Origin: Loxodes magnus
Lineage: Eukaryota; Ciliophora; Karyorelictea; Loxodida; Loxodidae
Direction: 5' to 3'
Assembly: GCA_946699065.1 (NCBI GenBank)
Contig: CAMPDV010000210.1
Coordinates: 1-64,000, forward strand
DNA: 64,000 bases
This document shows, piece by piece, positions 13,719 to 28,839 of the stretch. The stretch's first letter is position 1. The number at the start of each line of letters is the position of its first letter. Below the pieces are notes generated by a model. It was not told the origin of the DNA and ran no database searches. It saw only the letters and a program-made list of their open reading frames with translations. The position numbers were made by a program, and so were the translations under genes.

Positions 13719-15808
13719 TCATACATAATCTGTGTGACCACTCATGGTCTTACAGGTACCTGTCTTGACGTCCCATAGTCTCACCGTCTCATCATCACTT
13801 CCCGATACGATGAACTCTGAATCACTGGATATAGCCACAGCAGATACATAACTAGTGTGACCACTCATGGTCTTACAGGTACCTGTCTTGACGTCCCATA
13901 GTCTCACCGTCTAATCTCCACTGCCCGATACGATGAACTCTGAATCACTGGATATAGCCACAGATCATACAGAACTAGTGTGACCACTCATGGTCTTACA
14001 GGTACCTGTCTTGACGTCCCATAGTCTCACCGTCTTATCTCTACTTCCCGATACGATGAACTCTGAATCACTGGATATAGCCACAGCATATACATAACTA
14101 GTGTGACCACTCATGGTCTTACAGGTACCTGTCTTGACGTCCCATAGTCTCACCGTCTTATCTCTACTTCCCGATACGATGAACTCTGAATCACTGGATA
14201 TAGCCACAGCATATACATAATCTGTGTGACCACTCATGGTCTTACAGGTACCTGTCTTGACGTCCCATAGTCTCACCGTCTCATCATCACTTCCCGATAC
14301 GATGAACTCTGAATAACTGGATATAGCACAGCATATACATAACTAGTGTGATCACTCATGGTCTTACAGGTACCTGTCTTGACGTCCCATAGTCTCACCG
14401 TCTAATCTCTACTTCCCGATACGATGAACTCTGAATCACTGGATATAGCCACAGATCATACATAACTAGTGTGACCACTCATGGTCTTACAGGTACCTGT
14501 CTTGACGTCCCATAGTCTCACCGTCTAATCTCCACTGCCCGATACGATGAACTCTGAATCACTGGATATAGCCACAGCATATACATAACTAGTGTGACCA
14601 CTCATGGTCTTACAGGTACCTGTCTTGACGTCCCATAGTCTCACTGTCTTATCATTACTTCCCGATACGATGAACTCTGAATAACTGGATATAGCCACAG
14701 ATCATACAGAACTAGTGTGACCACTCATGGTCTTACAGGTACCTGTCTTGACGTCCCATAGTTTCACCGTCTTATCTCTACTTCCCGATACGATGAACTC
14801 TGAATCTCTGGATATAGCCATAGCATATTCATAATGTGTGTGACCACTCATGGTCTTACAGGTACCTGTCTTGACGTCCCATAGTCTCACTGTCTTATCA
14901 TTACTTCCCGATACGATGAACTCTGAATCACTGGATATAGCCACAGATCATACATAACTAGTGTGACCACTCATGGTCTTACAGGTACCTGTCTTGACGT
15001 CCCATAGTCTCACTGTCAAATCTCCACTGCCCGATACGATGAACTCTGAATCACTGGATATAGCCACAGCATATACATAACTAGTGTGACCACTCATGGT
15101 CTTACAGGTACCTGTCTTGACGTCCCATAGTCTCACTGTCTTATCATCACTTCCCGATACGATGAACTCTGAATCACTGGATATAGCCACAGAGAATACA
15201 TAACTAGTGTGACCACTCATGGTCTTACAGGTACCTGTCTTGACGTCCCATAGTCTCACCGTCTTATCTCTACTTCCCGATACGATGAACTCTGAATCAC
15301 TGGATATAGCCACAGCATATACATAACTAGTGTGACCACTCATGGTCTTACAGGTACCTGTCTTGACGTCCCATAGTCTCACTGTCTTATCATTACTTCC
15401 CGATACGATGAACTCTGAATCACTGGATATAGCCACAGATCATACATAACTAGTGTGACCACTCATGGTCTTACAGGTACCTGTCTTGACGTCCCATAGT
15501 CTCACTGTCAAATCTCCACTGCCCGATACGATGAACTCTGAATCACTGGATATAGCCACAGATCATACATAACTAGTGTGACCACTCATGGTCTTACAGG
15601 TACCTGTCTTGACGTCCCATAGTCTCACCGTCTAATCATGACTTCCCGATACGATGAACTCTGAATCACTGGATATAGCCACAGATAATACATAACTAGT
15701 GTGACCACTCATGGTCTTACAGGTACCTGTCTTGACGTCCCATAGTCTCACCGTCTTATCTCTACTTCCCGATACGATGAACTCTGAGTCACTGGATATA
15801 GCCACAGA

Positions 15809-17035
15809 TCATACATAACTAGTGTGACCACTCATGGTCTTACAGGTACCTGTCTTGACGTCCCATAGTCTCACCGTCTTATCATAACTTCCCGATACGA
15901 TGAACACTGAATCACTGGATATAGCCACAGATAATACATAACTAGTGTGACCACTCATGGTCTTACAGGTACCTGTCTTCACGTCCCATAGTCTCACCGT
16001 CTTATCTCTACTTCCCGATACGATGAACTCTGAATCACTGGATATAGCCACAGCATATAAATAACTAGTGTGACCACTCATGGTCTTACAGGTACCTGTC
16101 TTCACGTCCCATAGTCTCACTGTCAAATCTCCACTGCCCGATACGATGAACTCTGAATCACTGGATATAGCCACAGCATATACATAACTAGTGTGACCAC
16201 TCATGGTCTTACAGGTACCTGTCTTGACGTCCCATAGTCTCACTGTCTTATCATCACTTCCCGATACGATGAACTCTGAATCACTGGATATAGCCACAGA
16301 GAATACAGAACTAGTGTGACCACTCATGGTCTTACAGGTACCTGTCTTGACGTCCCATAGTCTCACCGAATAATAATGACTTCCCGATACGATGAACTCT
16401 GAATCTCTGGATATAGCCATAGCATATTCATAATGTGTGTGACCACTCATGGTCTTACAGGTACCTGTCTTGACGTCCCATAGTCTCACCGTCTTATCTC
16501 TACTTCCCGATACGATGAACTCTGAATCACTGGATATAGCCACAGCATATACATAACTAGTGTGACCACTCATGGTCTTACAGGTACCTGTCTTGACGTC
16601 CCATAGTCTCACCGTCTTATCTCTACTTCCCGATACGATGAACTCTGAATCACTGGATATAGCCACAGCATATAAATAACTAGTGTGACCACTCATGGTC
16701 TTACAGGTACCTGTCTTCACGTCCCATAGTCTCACCGTCTTATCTCTACTTCCCGATACGATGAACTCTGAATCACTGGATATAGCCACAGATGATACAT
16801 AACTAGTGTGACCACTCATGGTCTTACAGGTACCTGTCTTGACGTCCCATAGTCTCACCGTCTTATCTCTACTTCCCGATACGATGAACTCTGAATCTCT
16901 GGATATAGCCATAGCATATTCATAACTAGTGTGACCACTCATGGTCTTACAGGTACCTGTCTTGACGTCCCATAGTCTCACTGTCTTATCATTACTTCCC
17001 GATACGATGAACTCTGAATCACTGGATATAGCCAC
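15809..17035 (-). CDS. Open WD40 segment, 408 codons (about 10 blades)
   Basis: Bounded by TGA at residue 7 on both sides. In protein order the blades are NDK, SYEYA, SYVSS, SYLYA, SYVYA, HYEYA-HYYS, SSVFS-DDK, SYVYA-GDL, SYLYA and SYVLS-YDK. The order is shared almost blade for blade with 18636-19616, its paralogous copy about 2.6 kb further on, but this copy has two more blades. The start is an arbitrary GTG. Confidence 0.35.
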   Translation of the reverse strand: MAISSDSEFIVSGSNDKTVRLWDVKTGTCKTMSGHTSYEYAMAISRDSEFIVSGSRDKTVRLWDVKTGTCKTMSGHTSYVSSVAISSDSEFIVSGSRDKTVRLWDVKTGTCKTMSGHTSYLYAVAISSDSEFIVSGSRDKTVRLWDVKTGTCKTMSGHTSYVYAVAISSDSEFIVSGSRDKTVRLWDVKTGTCKTMSGHTHYEYAMAISRDSEFIVSGSHYYSVRLWDVKTGTCKTMSGHTSSVFSVAISSDSEFIVSGSDDKTVRLWDVKTGTCKTMSGHTSYVYAVAISSDSEFIVSGSGDLTVRLWDVKTGTCKTMSGHTSYLYAVAISSDSEFIVSGSRDKTVRLWDVKTGTCKTMSGHTSYVLSVAISSDSVFIVSGSYDKTVRLWDVKTGTCKTMSGHTSYV

Positions 17036-17226
17036 AGATCATACATAATCTGTGTGACCACTCATGGTCTTACAGGTACCTGTCTTGACGTCCCATAGTC
17101 TCACCGTCTTATCTCTACTTCCCGATACGATGAACTCTGAATCACTGGATATAGCTACAGCATATACAGTTTTTGTGTGACCACTCATGGTCTTACAGGT
17201 ACCTGTCTTGACGTCCCATAGTCTCA

Positions 17227-17406
<180 letters not shown>

Positions 17407-18635
17407 TCATACATAATCTGTGTGACCACTCATGGTCTTACAGGTACCTGTCTTGACGTCCCATAGTCTCACCGTCTCATCATCACTTCCCGATACGATG
17501 AACTCTGAATCACTGGATATAGCCACAGCAGATACATAACTAGTGTGACCACTCATGGTCTTACAGGTACCTGTCTTGACGTCCCATAGTCTCACCGTCT
17601 AATCTCCACTGCCCGATACGATGAACTCTGAATCACTGGATATAGCCACAGATCATACAGAACTAGTGTGACCACTCATGGTCTTACAGGTACCTGTCTT
17701 GACGTCCCATAGTCTCACCGAATAATAATGACTTCCCGATACGATGAACTCTGAATCACTGGATATAGCCACAGCATATACATAACTAGTGTGACCACTC
17801 ATGGTCTTACAGGTACCTGTCTTGACGTCCCATAGTCTCACCGTCTTATCTCTACTTCCCGATACGATGAACTCTGAATCACTGGATATAGCCACAGCAT
17901 ATACATAATCTGTGTGACCACTCATGGTCTTACAGGTACCTGTCTTGACGTCCCATAGTCTCACTGTCTTATCATTACTTCCCGATACGATGAACTCTGA
18001 ATAACTGGATATAGCACAGCATATACATAACTAGTGTGATCACTCATGGTCTTACAGGTACCTGTCTTGACGTCCCATAGTCTCACCGTCTAATCTCTAC
18101 TTCCCGATACGATGAACTCTGAATCACTGGATATAGCCACAGATCATACATAACTAGTGTGACCACTCATGGTCTTACAGGTACCTGTCTTGACGTCCCA
18201 TAGTCTCACCGTCTAATCTCCACTGCCCGATACGATGAACTCTGAATCACTGGATATAGCCACAGCATATACATAACTAGTGTGACCACTCATGGTCTTA
18301 CAGGTACCTGTCTTGACGTCCCATAGTCTCACTGTCTTATCATTACTTCCCGATACGATGAACTCTGAATAACTGGATATAGCCACAGATCATACAGAAC
18401 TAGTGTGACCACTCATGGTCTTACAGGTACCTGTCTTGACGTCCCATAGTTTCACCGTCTTATCTCTACTTCCCGATACGATGAACTCTGAATCTCTGGA
18501 TATAGCCATAGCATATTCATAATGTGTGTGACCACTCATGGTCTTACAGGTACCTGTCTTGACGTCCCATAGTCTCACTGTCTTATCATTACTTCCCGAT
18601 ACGATGAACTCTGAATCACTGGATATAGCCACAGA

Positions 18636-19616
18636 TCATACATAACTAGTGTGACCACTCATGGTCTTACAGGTACCTGTCTTGACGTCCCATAGTCTCA
18701 CTGTCAAATCTCCACTGCCCGATACGATGAACTCTGAATCACTGGATATAGCCACAGCATATACATAACTAGTGTGACCACTCATGGTCTTACAGGTACC
18801 TGTCTTGACGTCCCATAGTCTCACTGTCTTATCATCACTTCCCGATACGATGAACTCTGAATCACTGGATATAGCCACAGAGAATACAGAACTAGTGTGA
18901 CCACTCATGGTCTTACAGGTACCTGTCTTGACGTCCCATAGTCTCACCGAATAATAATGACTTCCCGATACGATGAACTCTGAATCTCTGGATATAGCCA
19001 TAGCATATTCATAATGTGTGTGACCACTCATGGTCTTACAGGTACCTGTCTTGACGTCCCATAGTCTCACCGTCTTATCTCTACTTCCCGATACGATGAA
19101 CTCTGAATCACTGGATATAGCCACAGATGATACATAACTAGTGTGACCACTCATGGTCTTACAGGTACCTGTCTTGACGTCCCATAGTCTCACCGTCTTA
19201 TCTCTACTTCCCGATACGATGAACTCTGAATCACTGGATATAGCCACAGCATATAAATAACTAGTGTGACCACTCATGGTCTTACAGGTACCTGTCTTCA
19301 CGTCCCATAGTCTCACCGTCTTATCTCTACTTCCCGATACGATGAACTCTGAATCACTGGATATAGCCACAGATGATACATAACTAGTGTGACCACTCAT
19401 GGTCTTACAGGTACCTGTCTTGACGTCCCATAGTCTCACCGTCTTATCTCTACTTCCCGATACGATGAACTCTGAATCTCTGGATATAGCCATAGCATAT
19501 TCATAACTAGTGTGACCACTCATGGTCTTACAGGTACCTGTCTTGACGTCCCATAGTCTCACTGTCTTATCATTACTTCCCGATACGATGAACTCTGAAT
19601 CACTGGATATAGCCAC
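18636..19616 (-). CDS. Open WD40 segment, 326 codons (8 blades), copy of the 15.8-17.0 kb segment
   Basis: Eight blades bounded by TGA at residue 7 on both sides. The order NDK, SYEYA, SYVSS, SYLYA, SYVSS, HYEYA-HYYS, SSVFS-DDK, SYVYA-GDL matches the segment at 15,809. A shortened version recurs at 21217-21705, and another at 32287-32775 in which the HYYS blade is replaced by a TVKLW blade. No unique start or end sequence is visible. Confidence 0.35.
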   Translation of the reverse strand: MAISSDSEFIVSGSNDKTVRLWDVKTGTCKTMSGHTSYEYAMAISRDSEFIVSGSRDKTVRLWDVKTGTCKTMSGHTSYVSSVAISSDSEFIVSGSRDKTVRLWDVKTGTCKTMSGHTSYLYAVAISSDSEFIVSGSRDKTVRLWDVKTGTCKTMSGHTSYVSSVAISSDSEFIVSGSRDKTVRLWDVKTGTCKTMSGHTHYEYAMAISRDSEFIVSGSHYYSVRLWDVKTGTCKTMSGHTSSVFSVAISSDSEFIVSGSDDKTVRLWDVKTGTCKTMSGHTSYVYAVAISSDSEFIVSGSGDLTVRLWDVKTGTCKTMSGHTSYV

Positions 19617-19807
19617 AGATCATACATAATCTGTGTGACCACTCATGGTCTTACAGGTACCTGTCTTGACGTCCCATAGTCTCACCGTCTTATCTCTACT
19701 TCCCGATACGATGAACTCTGAATCACTGGATATAGCTACAGCATATACAGTTTTTGTGTGACCACTCATGGTCTTACAGGTACCTGTCTTGACGTCCCAT
19801 AGTCTCA

Positions 19808-19987
<180 letters not shown>

Positions 19988-22404
19988 TCATACATAATCT
20001 GTGTGACCACTCATGGTCTTACAGGTACCTGTCTTGACGTCCCATAGTCTCACCGTCTCATCATCACTTCCCGATACGATGAACTCTGAATCACTGGATA
20101 TAGCCACAGCAGATACATAACTAGTGTGACCACTCATGGTCTTACAGGTACCTGTCTTGACGTCCCATAGTCTCACCGTCTAATCTCCACTGCCCGATAC
20201 GATGAACTCTGAATCACTGGATATAGCCACAGATCATACAGAACTAGTGTGACCACTCATGGTCTTACAGGTACCTGTCTTGACGTCCCATAGTCTCACC
20301 GAATAATAATGACTTCCCGATACGATGAACTCTGAATCACTGGATATAGCCACAGCATATACATAACTAGTGTGACCACTCATGGTCTTACAGGTACCTG
20401 TCTTGACGTCCCATAGTCTCACCGTCTTATCTCTACTTCCCGATACGATGAACTCTGAATCACTGGATATAGCCACAGCATATACATAATCTGTGTGACC
20501 ACTCATGGTCTTACAGGTACCTGTCTTGACGTCCCATAGTCTCACTGTCTTATCATTACTTCCCGATACGATGAACTCTGAATAACTGGATATAGCACAG
20601 CATATACATAACTAGTGTGATCACTCATGGTCTTACAGGTACCTGTCTTGACGTCCCATAGTCTCACCGTCTAATCTCTACTTCCCGATACGATGAACTC
20701 TGAATCACTGGATATAGCCACAGATCATACATAACTAGTGTGACCACTCATGGTCTTACAGGTACCTGTCTTGACGTCCCATAGTCTCACCGTCTAATCT
20801 CCACTGCCCGATACGATGAACTCTGAATCACTGGATATAGCCACAGCATATACATAACTAGTGTGACCACTCATGGTCTTACAGGTACCTGTCTTGACGT
20901 CCCATAGTCTCACTGTCTTATCATTACTTCCCGATACGATGAACTCTGAATAACTGGATATAGCCACAGATCATACAGAACTAGTGTGACCACTCATGGT
21001 CTTACAGGTACCTGTCTTGACGTCCCATAGTTTCACCGTCTTATCTCTACTTCCCGATACGATGAACTCTGAATCTCTGGATATAGCCATAGCATATTCA
21101 TAATGTGTGTGACCACTCATGGTCTTACAGGTACCTGTCTTGACGTCCCATAGTCTCACTGTCTTATCATTACTTCCCGATACGATGAACTCTGAATCAC
21201 TGGATATAGCCACAGATCATACATAACTAGTGTGACCACTCATGGTCTTACAGGTACCTGTCTTGACGTCCCATAGTCTCACTGTCAAATCTCCACTGCC
21301 CGATACGATGAACTCTGAATCACTGGATATAGCCACAGCATATACATAACTAGTGTGACCACTCATGGTCTTACAGGTACCTGTCTTGACGTCCCATAGT
21401 CTCACTGTCTTATCATCACTTCCCGATACGATGAACTCTGAATCACTGGATATAGCCACAGAGAATACAGAACTAGTGTGACCACTCATGGTCTTACAGG
21501 TACCTGTCTTGACGTCCCATAGTCTCACCGAATAATAATGACTTCCCGATACGATGAACTCTGAATCTCTGGATATAGCCATAGCATATTCATAATGTGT
21601 GTGACCACTCATGGTCTTACAGGTACCTGTCTTGACGTCCCATAGTCTCACTGTCTTATCATTACTTCCCGATACGATGAACTCTGAATCACTGGATATA
21701 GCCACAGATCATACATAACTAGTGTGACCACTCATGGTCTTACAGGTACCTGTCTTGACGTCCCATAGTCTCACTGTCAAATCTCCACTGCCCGATACGA
21801 TGAACTCTGAATCACTGGATATAGCCACAGATCATACATAACTAGTGTGACCACTCATGGTCTTACAGGTACCTGTCTTGACGTCCCATAGTCTCACCGT
21901 CTAATCATGACTTCCCGATACGATGAACTCCGAATCACTGGATATAGCCACAGATCATACATAACTAGTGTGACCACTCATGGTCTTACAGGTACCTGTC
22001 TTGACGTCCCATAGTCTCACCGTATAATCATAACTTCCCGATACGATGAACTCTGAATCACTGGATATAGCCACAGCATATAAATAACTAGTGTGACCAC
22101 TCATGGTCTTACAGGTACCTGTCTTGACGTCCCATAGTCTCACCGTATAATAATGACTTCCCGATACGATGAACTCTGAATCACTGGATATAGCCACAGC
22201 ATATACATAATGTGTGTGATCACTCATGGTCTTACAGGTACCTGTCTTGACGTCCCATAGTCTCACCGTCTTATCATTACTTCCCGATACGATGAACTCT
22301 GAATCACTGGATATAGCCACAGATCATACATAACTAGTGTGACCACTCATGGTCTTACAGGTACCTGTCTTGACGTCCCATAGTCTCACCGTCTTATCTC
22401 TACT

Positions 22405-22407
22405 TCA
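22405..22407 (-). other. In-frame TGA at conserved Gly21 (one of seven units)
   Basis: The GGA codon of Gly21 is TGA here. The same change occurs at 33,475, 42,822, 50,932, 51,178, 51,793 and 52,408. Gly21 is a framework residue, so a Trp reading would be hard to accommodate. This is the main evidence within the units against a simple TGA=Trp interpretation. The 33,475 case is the 11,070-bp copy of this one. Confidence 0.85.
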
Positions 22408-22941
22408 CGATACGATGAACTCTGAATCACTGGATATAGCCACAGATCATACATAACTAGTGTGACCACTCATGGTCTTACAGGTACCTGTCTTGACGTC
22501 CCATAGTCTCACCGTATAATCATAACTTCCCGATACGATGAACTCTGAATCACTGGATATAGCCACAGAGAATACATAACTTGTGTGACCACTCATGGTC
22601 TTACAGGTACCTGTCTTGACGTCCCATAGTCTCACCGTCTTATCTCTACTTCTCGATACGATGAACTCTGAATCACTGGATATAGCCACAGATCATACAT
22701 AACTAGTGTGACCACTCATGGTCTTACAGGTACCTGTCTTGACGTCCCATAGTCTCACCGTATAATCATAACTTCCCGATACGATGAACTCTGAATCACT
22801 GGATATAGCCACAGCATATAAATAACTAGTGTGACCACTCATGGTCTTACAGGTACCTGTCTTGACGTCCCATAGTCTCACCGTCTTATCTCTACTTCCC
22901 GATACGATGAACTCTGAATCACTGGATATAGCCACAGATCA

Positions 22942-23061
<120 letters not shown>

Positions 23062-23064
23062 TCA

Positions 23065-23184
<120 letters not shown>

Positions 23185-23802
23185 TCATACATAACTAGTG
23201 TGACCACTCATGGTCTTACAGGTACCTGTCTTGACGTCCCATAGTCTCACCGTATAATCATAACTTCCCGATACGATGAACTCTGAATCACTGGATATAG
23301 CCACAGCATATAAATAACTAGTGTGACCACTCATGGTCTTACAGGTACCTGTCTTGACGTCCCATAGTCTCACCGTCTTATCTCTACTTCCCGATACGAT
23401 GAACTCTGAATCACTGGATATAGCCACAGATCATACATAACTAGTGTGACCAATCATGGTCTTACAGGTACCTGTCTTGACGTCCCATAGTCTCACCGTA
23501 TAATCATAACTTCCCGATACGATGAACTCTGAATCACTGGATATAGCCACAGCATATAAATAACTAGTGTGACCACTCATGGTCTTACAGGTACCTGTCT
23601 TGACGTCCCATAGTCTCACCGTCTAATCTCCACTGCCCGATACGATGAACTCTGAATCACTGGATATAGCCACAGATCATACAGAACTAGTGTGACCACT
23701 CATGGTCTTACAGGTACCTGTCTTCACGTCCCATAGTCTCACCGTCTTATCTCTACTTCCCGATACGATGAACTCTGAATCACTGGATATAGCCACAGAT
23801 CA

Positions 23803-23922
<120 letters not shown>

Positions 23923-25401
23923 TCATACATAACTAGTGTGACCACTCATGGTCTTACAGGTACCTGTCTTGACGTCCCATAGTCTCACCGTATAATCATA
24001 ACTTCCCGATACGATGAACTCTGAATCACTGGATATAGCCACAGATCATACATAACTAGTGTGACCACTCATGGTCTTACAGGTACCTGTCTTGACGTCC
24101 CATAGTCTCACCGTATAATCATAACTTCCCGATACGATGAACTCTGAATCACTGGATATAGCCACAGCATATAAATAACTAGTGTGACCACTCATGGTCT
24201 TACAGGTACCTGTCTTGACGTCCCATAGTCTCACCGTCTAATCTCTACTTCCCGATACGATGAACTCTGAATCACTGGATATAGCCACAGATCATACATA
24301 ACTAGTGTGACCACTCATGGTCTTACAGGTACCTGTCTTGACGTCCCATAGTCTCACCGTATAATCATAACTTCCCGATACGATGAACTCTGAATCACTG
24401 GATATAGCCACAGAGAATACATAACTTGTGTGACCACTCATGGTCTTACAGGTACCTGTCTTGACGTCCCATAGTCTCACCGTCTTATCTCTACTTCCCG
24501 ATACGATGAACTCTGAATCACTGGATATAGCCACAGATCATACATAACTAGTGTGACCACTCATGGTCTTACAGGTACCTGTCTTGACGTCCCATAGTCT
24601 CACCGTATAATCATAACTTCCCGATACGATGAACTCTGAATCACTGGATATAGCCACAGCATATAAATAACTAGTGTGACCACTCATGGTCTTACAGGTA
24701 CCTGTCTTGACGTCCCATAGTCTCACCGTATAATCATAACTTCCCGATACGATGAACTCTGAATCACTGGATATAGCCACAGATCATACATAACTAGTGT
24801 GACCACTCATGGTCTTACAGGTACCTGTCTTGACGTCCCATAGTCTCACCGTATAATCATAACTTCCCGATACGATGAACTCTGAATCACTGGATATAGC
24901 CACAGCATATAAATAACTAGTGTGACCACTCATGGTCTTACAGGTACCTGTCTTGACGTCCCATAGTCTCACCGTATAATCATAACTTCCCGATACGATG
25001 AACTCTGAATCACTGGATATAGCCACAGATCATACATAACTAGTGTGACCAATCATGGTCTTACAGGTACCTGTCTTGACGTCCCATAGTCTCACCGTAT
25101 AATCATAACTTCCCGATACGATGAACTCTGAATCACTGGATATAGCCACAGCATATAAATAACTAGTGTGACCACTCATGGTCTTACAGGTACCTGTCTT
25201 GACGTCCCATAGTCTCACCGTCTAATCTCCACTGCCCGATACGATGAACTCTGAATCACTGGATATAGCCACAGATCATACAGAACTAGTGTGACCACTC
25301 ATGGTCTTACAGGTACCTGTCTTGACGTCCCATAGTCTCACCGTCTTATCATAACTTCCCGATACGATGAACTCTGAATCACTGGATATAGCCACAGATC
25401 A

Positions 25402-25521
<120 letters not shown>

Positions 25522-25890
25522 TCATACATAACTAGTGTGACCACTCATGGTCTTACAGGTACCTGTCTTGACGTCCCATAGTCTCACCGTATAATCATAA
25601 CTTCCCGATACGATGAACTCTGAATCACTGGATATAGCCACAGATCATACATAACTAGTGTGACCACTCATGGTCTTACAGGTACCTGTCTTGACGTCCC
25701 ATAGTCTCACCGTATAATCATAACTTCCCGATACGATGAACTCTGAATCACTGGATATAGCCACAGAGAATACATAACTTGTGTGACCACTCATGGTCTT
25801 ACAGGTACCTGTCTTGACGTCCCATAGTCTCACCGTCTTATCTCTACTTCCCGATACGATGAACTCTGAATCACTGGATATAGCCACAGA

Positions 25891-26625
25891 TCATACATAA
25901 CTAGTGTGACCACTCATGGTCTTACAGGTACCTGTCTTGACGTTCCATAGTCTCACCGTATAATCATAACTTCCCGATACGATGAACTCTGAATCACTGG
26001 ATATAGCCACAGCATATAAATAACTAGTGTGACCACTCATGGTCTTACAGGTACCTGTCTTGACGTCCCATAGTTTCACCGTATAATCATAACTTCCCGA
26101 TACGATGAACTCTGAATCACTGGATATAGCCACAGAGAATACATAACTTGTGTGACCACTCATGGTCTTACAGGTACCTGTCTTGACGTCCCATAGTCTC
26201 ACCGTATAATCATAACTTCCCGATACGATGAACTCTGAATCACTGGATATAGCCACAGCATATACATAACTAGTGTGACCACTCATGGTCTTACAGGTAC
26301 CTGTCTTGACGTCCCATAGTCTCACCGTCTTATCTCTACTTCCCGATACGATGAACTCTGAATCACTGGATATAGCCACAGATAATACATAACTAGTGTG
26401 ACCACTCATGGTCTTACAGGTACCTGTCTTGACGTCCCATAGTCTCACCGTATAATCATAACTTCCCGATACGATGAACTCTGAATCACTGGATATAGCC
26501 ACAGCATATACATAATGTGTGTGACCACTCATGGTCTTACAGGTACCTGTCTTCACGTCCCATAGTCTCACCGTCTTATCATAACTTCCCGATACGATGA
26601 ACTCTGAATCACTGGATATAGCCAC
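25891..26625 (-). CDS. Open WD40 segment, 244 codons (6 blades)
   Basis: Six blades bounded by TGA at residue 7: YDK, HYVYA-YDYT, SYVLS-RDK, SYVYA-YDYT, SYVFS-YDYT followed by T-V-K-L-W, and SYLYA-YDYT followed by L-W-N. The TVKLW and LWN pair marks a mobile sub-block that recurs in 27613-28839; the TVKLW blade also recurs in 37892-38872 and 39176-39856. The start is arbitrary. Confidence 0.33.
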   Translation of the reverse strand: MAISSDSEFIVSGSYDKTVRLWDVKTGTCKTMSGHTHYVYAVAISSDSEFIVSGSYDYTVRLWDVKTGTCKTMSGHTSYVLSVAISSDSEFIVSGSRDKTVRLWDVKTGTCKTMSGHTSYVYAVAISSDSEFIVSGSYDYTVRLWDVKTGTCKTMSGHTSYVFSVAISSDSEFIVSGSYDYTVKLWDVKTGTCKTMSGHTSYLYAVAISSDSEFIVSGSYDYTVRLWNVKTGTCKTMSGHTSYV

Positions 26626-26631
26626 AGATCA

Positions 26632-26751
<120 letters not shown>

Positions 26752-27612
26752 TCATACATAACTAGTGTGACCACTCATGGTCTTACAGGTACCTGTCTTG
26801 ACGTCCCATAGTCTCACCGTATAATCATAACTTCCCGATACGATGAACTCTGAATCACTGGATATAGCCACAGATCATACATAACTAGTGTGACCACTCA
26901 TGGTCTTACAGGTACCTGTCTTGACGTCCCATAGTCTCACCGTATAATCATAACTTCCCGATACGATGAACTCTGAATCACTGGATATAGCCACAGAGAA
27001 TACATAACTTGTGTGACCACTCATGGTCTTACAGGTACCTGTCTTGACGTCCCATAGTCTCACCGTCTTATCTCTACTTCCCGATACGATGAACTCTGAA
27101 TCACTGGATATAGCCACAGATCATACATAACTAGTGTGACCACTCATGGTCTTACAGGTACCTGTCTTGACGTCCCATAGTCTCACCGTATAATCATAAC
27201 TTCCCGATACGATGAACTCTGAATCACTGGATATAGCCACAGCATATAAATAACTAGTGTGACCACTCATGGTCTTAAAGGTACCTGTCTTGACGTCCCA
27301 TAGTCTCACCGTCTTATCTCTACTTCCCGATACGATGAACTCTGAATCACTGGATATAGCCACAGATCATACATAACTAGTGTGACCACTCATGGTCTTA
27401 CAGGTACCTGTCTTGACGTCCCATAGTCTCACCGTATAATCATAACTTCCCGATACGATGAACTCTGAATCACTGGATATAGCCACAGCATATAAATAAC
27501 TAGTGTGACCACTCATGGTCTTACAGGTACCTGTCTTGACGTCCCATAGTCTCACCGTCTTATCTCTACTTCCCGATACGATGAACTCTGAATCACTGGA
27601 TATAGCCACAGA

Positions 27613-28839
27613 TCATACATAACTAGTGTGACCACTCATGGTCTTACAGGTACCTGTCTTGACGTCCCATAGTCTCACCGTATAATCATAACTTCCCGAT
27701 ACGATGAACTCTGAATCACTGGATATAGCCACAGCATATACATAATGTGTGTGACCACTCATGGTCTTACAGGTACCTGTCTTCACGTCCCATAGTCTCA
27801 CCGTCTTATCTCTACTTCCCGATACGATGAACTCTGAATCACTGGATATAGCTACAGCATATACAGTTTTTGTGTGACCACTCATGGTCTTACAGGTACC
27901 TGTCTTGACGTCCCATAGTCTCACCGTACAATCATAACTTCCCGATACGATGAACTCTGAATCACTGGATATAGCCACAGCATATACATAATGTGTGTGA
28001 CCACTCATGGTCTTACAGGTACCTGTCTTGACGTCCCATAGTCTCACCGTCTTATCATTACTTCCCGATACGATGAACTCTGAATCACTGGATATAGCCA
28101 CAGATAATACATAACTAGTGTGACCACTCATGGTCTTACAGGTACCTGTCTTGACGTTCCATAGTCTCACCGTATAATCATAACTTCCCGATACGATGAA
28201 CTCTGAATCACTGGATATAGCCACAGCATATAAATAACTAGTGTGACCACTCATGGTCTTACAGGTACCTGTCTTGACGTCCCATAGTTTCACCGTATAA
28301 TCATAACTTCCCGATACGATGAACTCTGAATCACTGGATATAGCCACAGAGAATACATAACTTGTGTGACCACTCATGGTCTTACAGGTACCTGTCTTGA
28401 CGTCCCATAGTCTCACCGTATAATCATAACTTCCCGATACGATGAACTCTGAATCACTGGATATAGCCACAGCATATACATAATGTGTGTGACCACTCAT
28501 GGTCTTACAGGTACCTGTCTTGACGTCCCATAGTCTCACCGTCTTATCTCTACTTCCCGATACGATGAACTCTGAATCACTGGATATAGCCACAGCATAT
28601 ACATAACTAGTGTGACCACTCATGGTCTTACAGGTACCTGTCTTGACGTCCCATAGTCTCACTGTCTTATCATTACTTCCCGATACGATGAACTCTGAAT
28701 AACTGGATATAGCCACATCATATACATAATGTGTGTGACCACTCATGGTCTTACAGGTACCTGTCTTGAGGTCCCATAGTCTCACTGTCTTATCATTACT
28801 TCCCGATACGATGAACTCTGAATCACTGGATATAGCCAC
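27613..28839 (-). CDS. Open WD40 segment, 408 codons (10 blades)
   Basis: This is the longest stop-free run in the frame-continuous zone, with TGA at residue 7 on both sides. The blades in order start with NDK and an L-W-D-L variant, then HYVYD, SYVYA-RDK, HYVYA-YDYT, SYVFS-YDYT-VKLW, SYLYA-YDYT-LWN, SYVLS-NDK, HYVYA-YDC, KTVYA-RDK and HYVYA-YDYT. Ten blades exceed one seven-blade propeller. No domain other than WD40 is present. Confidence 0.36.
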   Translation of the reverse strand: MAISSDSEFIVSGSNDKTVRLWDLKTGTCKTMSGHTHYVYDVAISSYSEFIVSGSNDKTVRLWDVKTGTCKTMSGHTSYVYAVAISSDSEFIVSGSRDKTVRLWDVKTGTCKTMSGHTHYVYAVAISSDSEFIVSGSYDYTVRLWDVKTGTCKTMSGHTSYVFSVAISSDSEFIVSGSYDYTVKLWDVKTGTCKTMSGHTSYLYAVAISSDSEFIVSGSYDYTVRLWNVKTGTCKTMSGHTSYVLSVAISSDSEFIVSGSNDKTVRLWDVKTGTCKTMSGHTHYVYAVAISSDSEFIVSGSYDCTVRLWDVKTGTCKTMSGHTKTVYAVAISSDSEFIVSGSRDKTVRLWDVKTGTCKTMSGHTHYVYAVAISSDSEFIVSGSYDYTVRLWDVKTGTCKTMSGHTSYV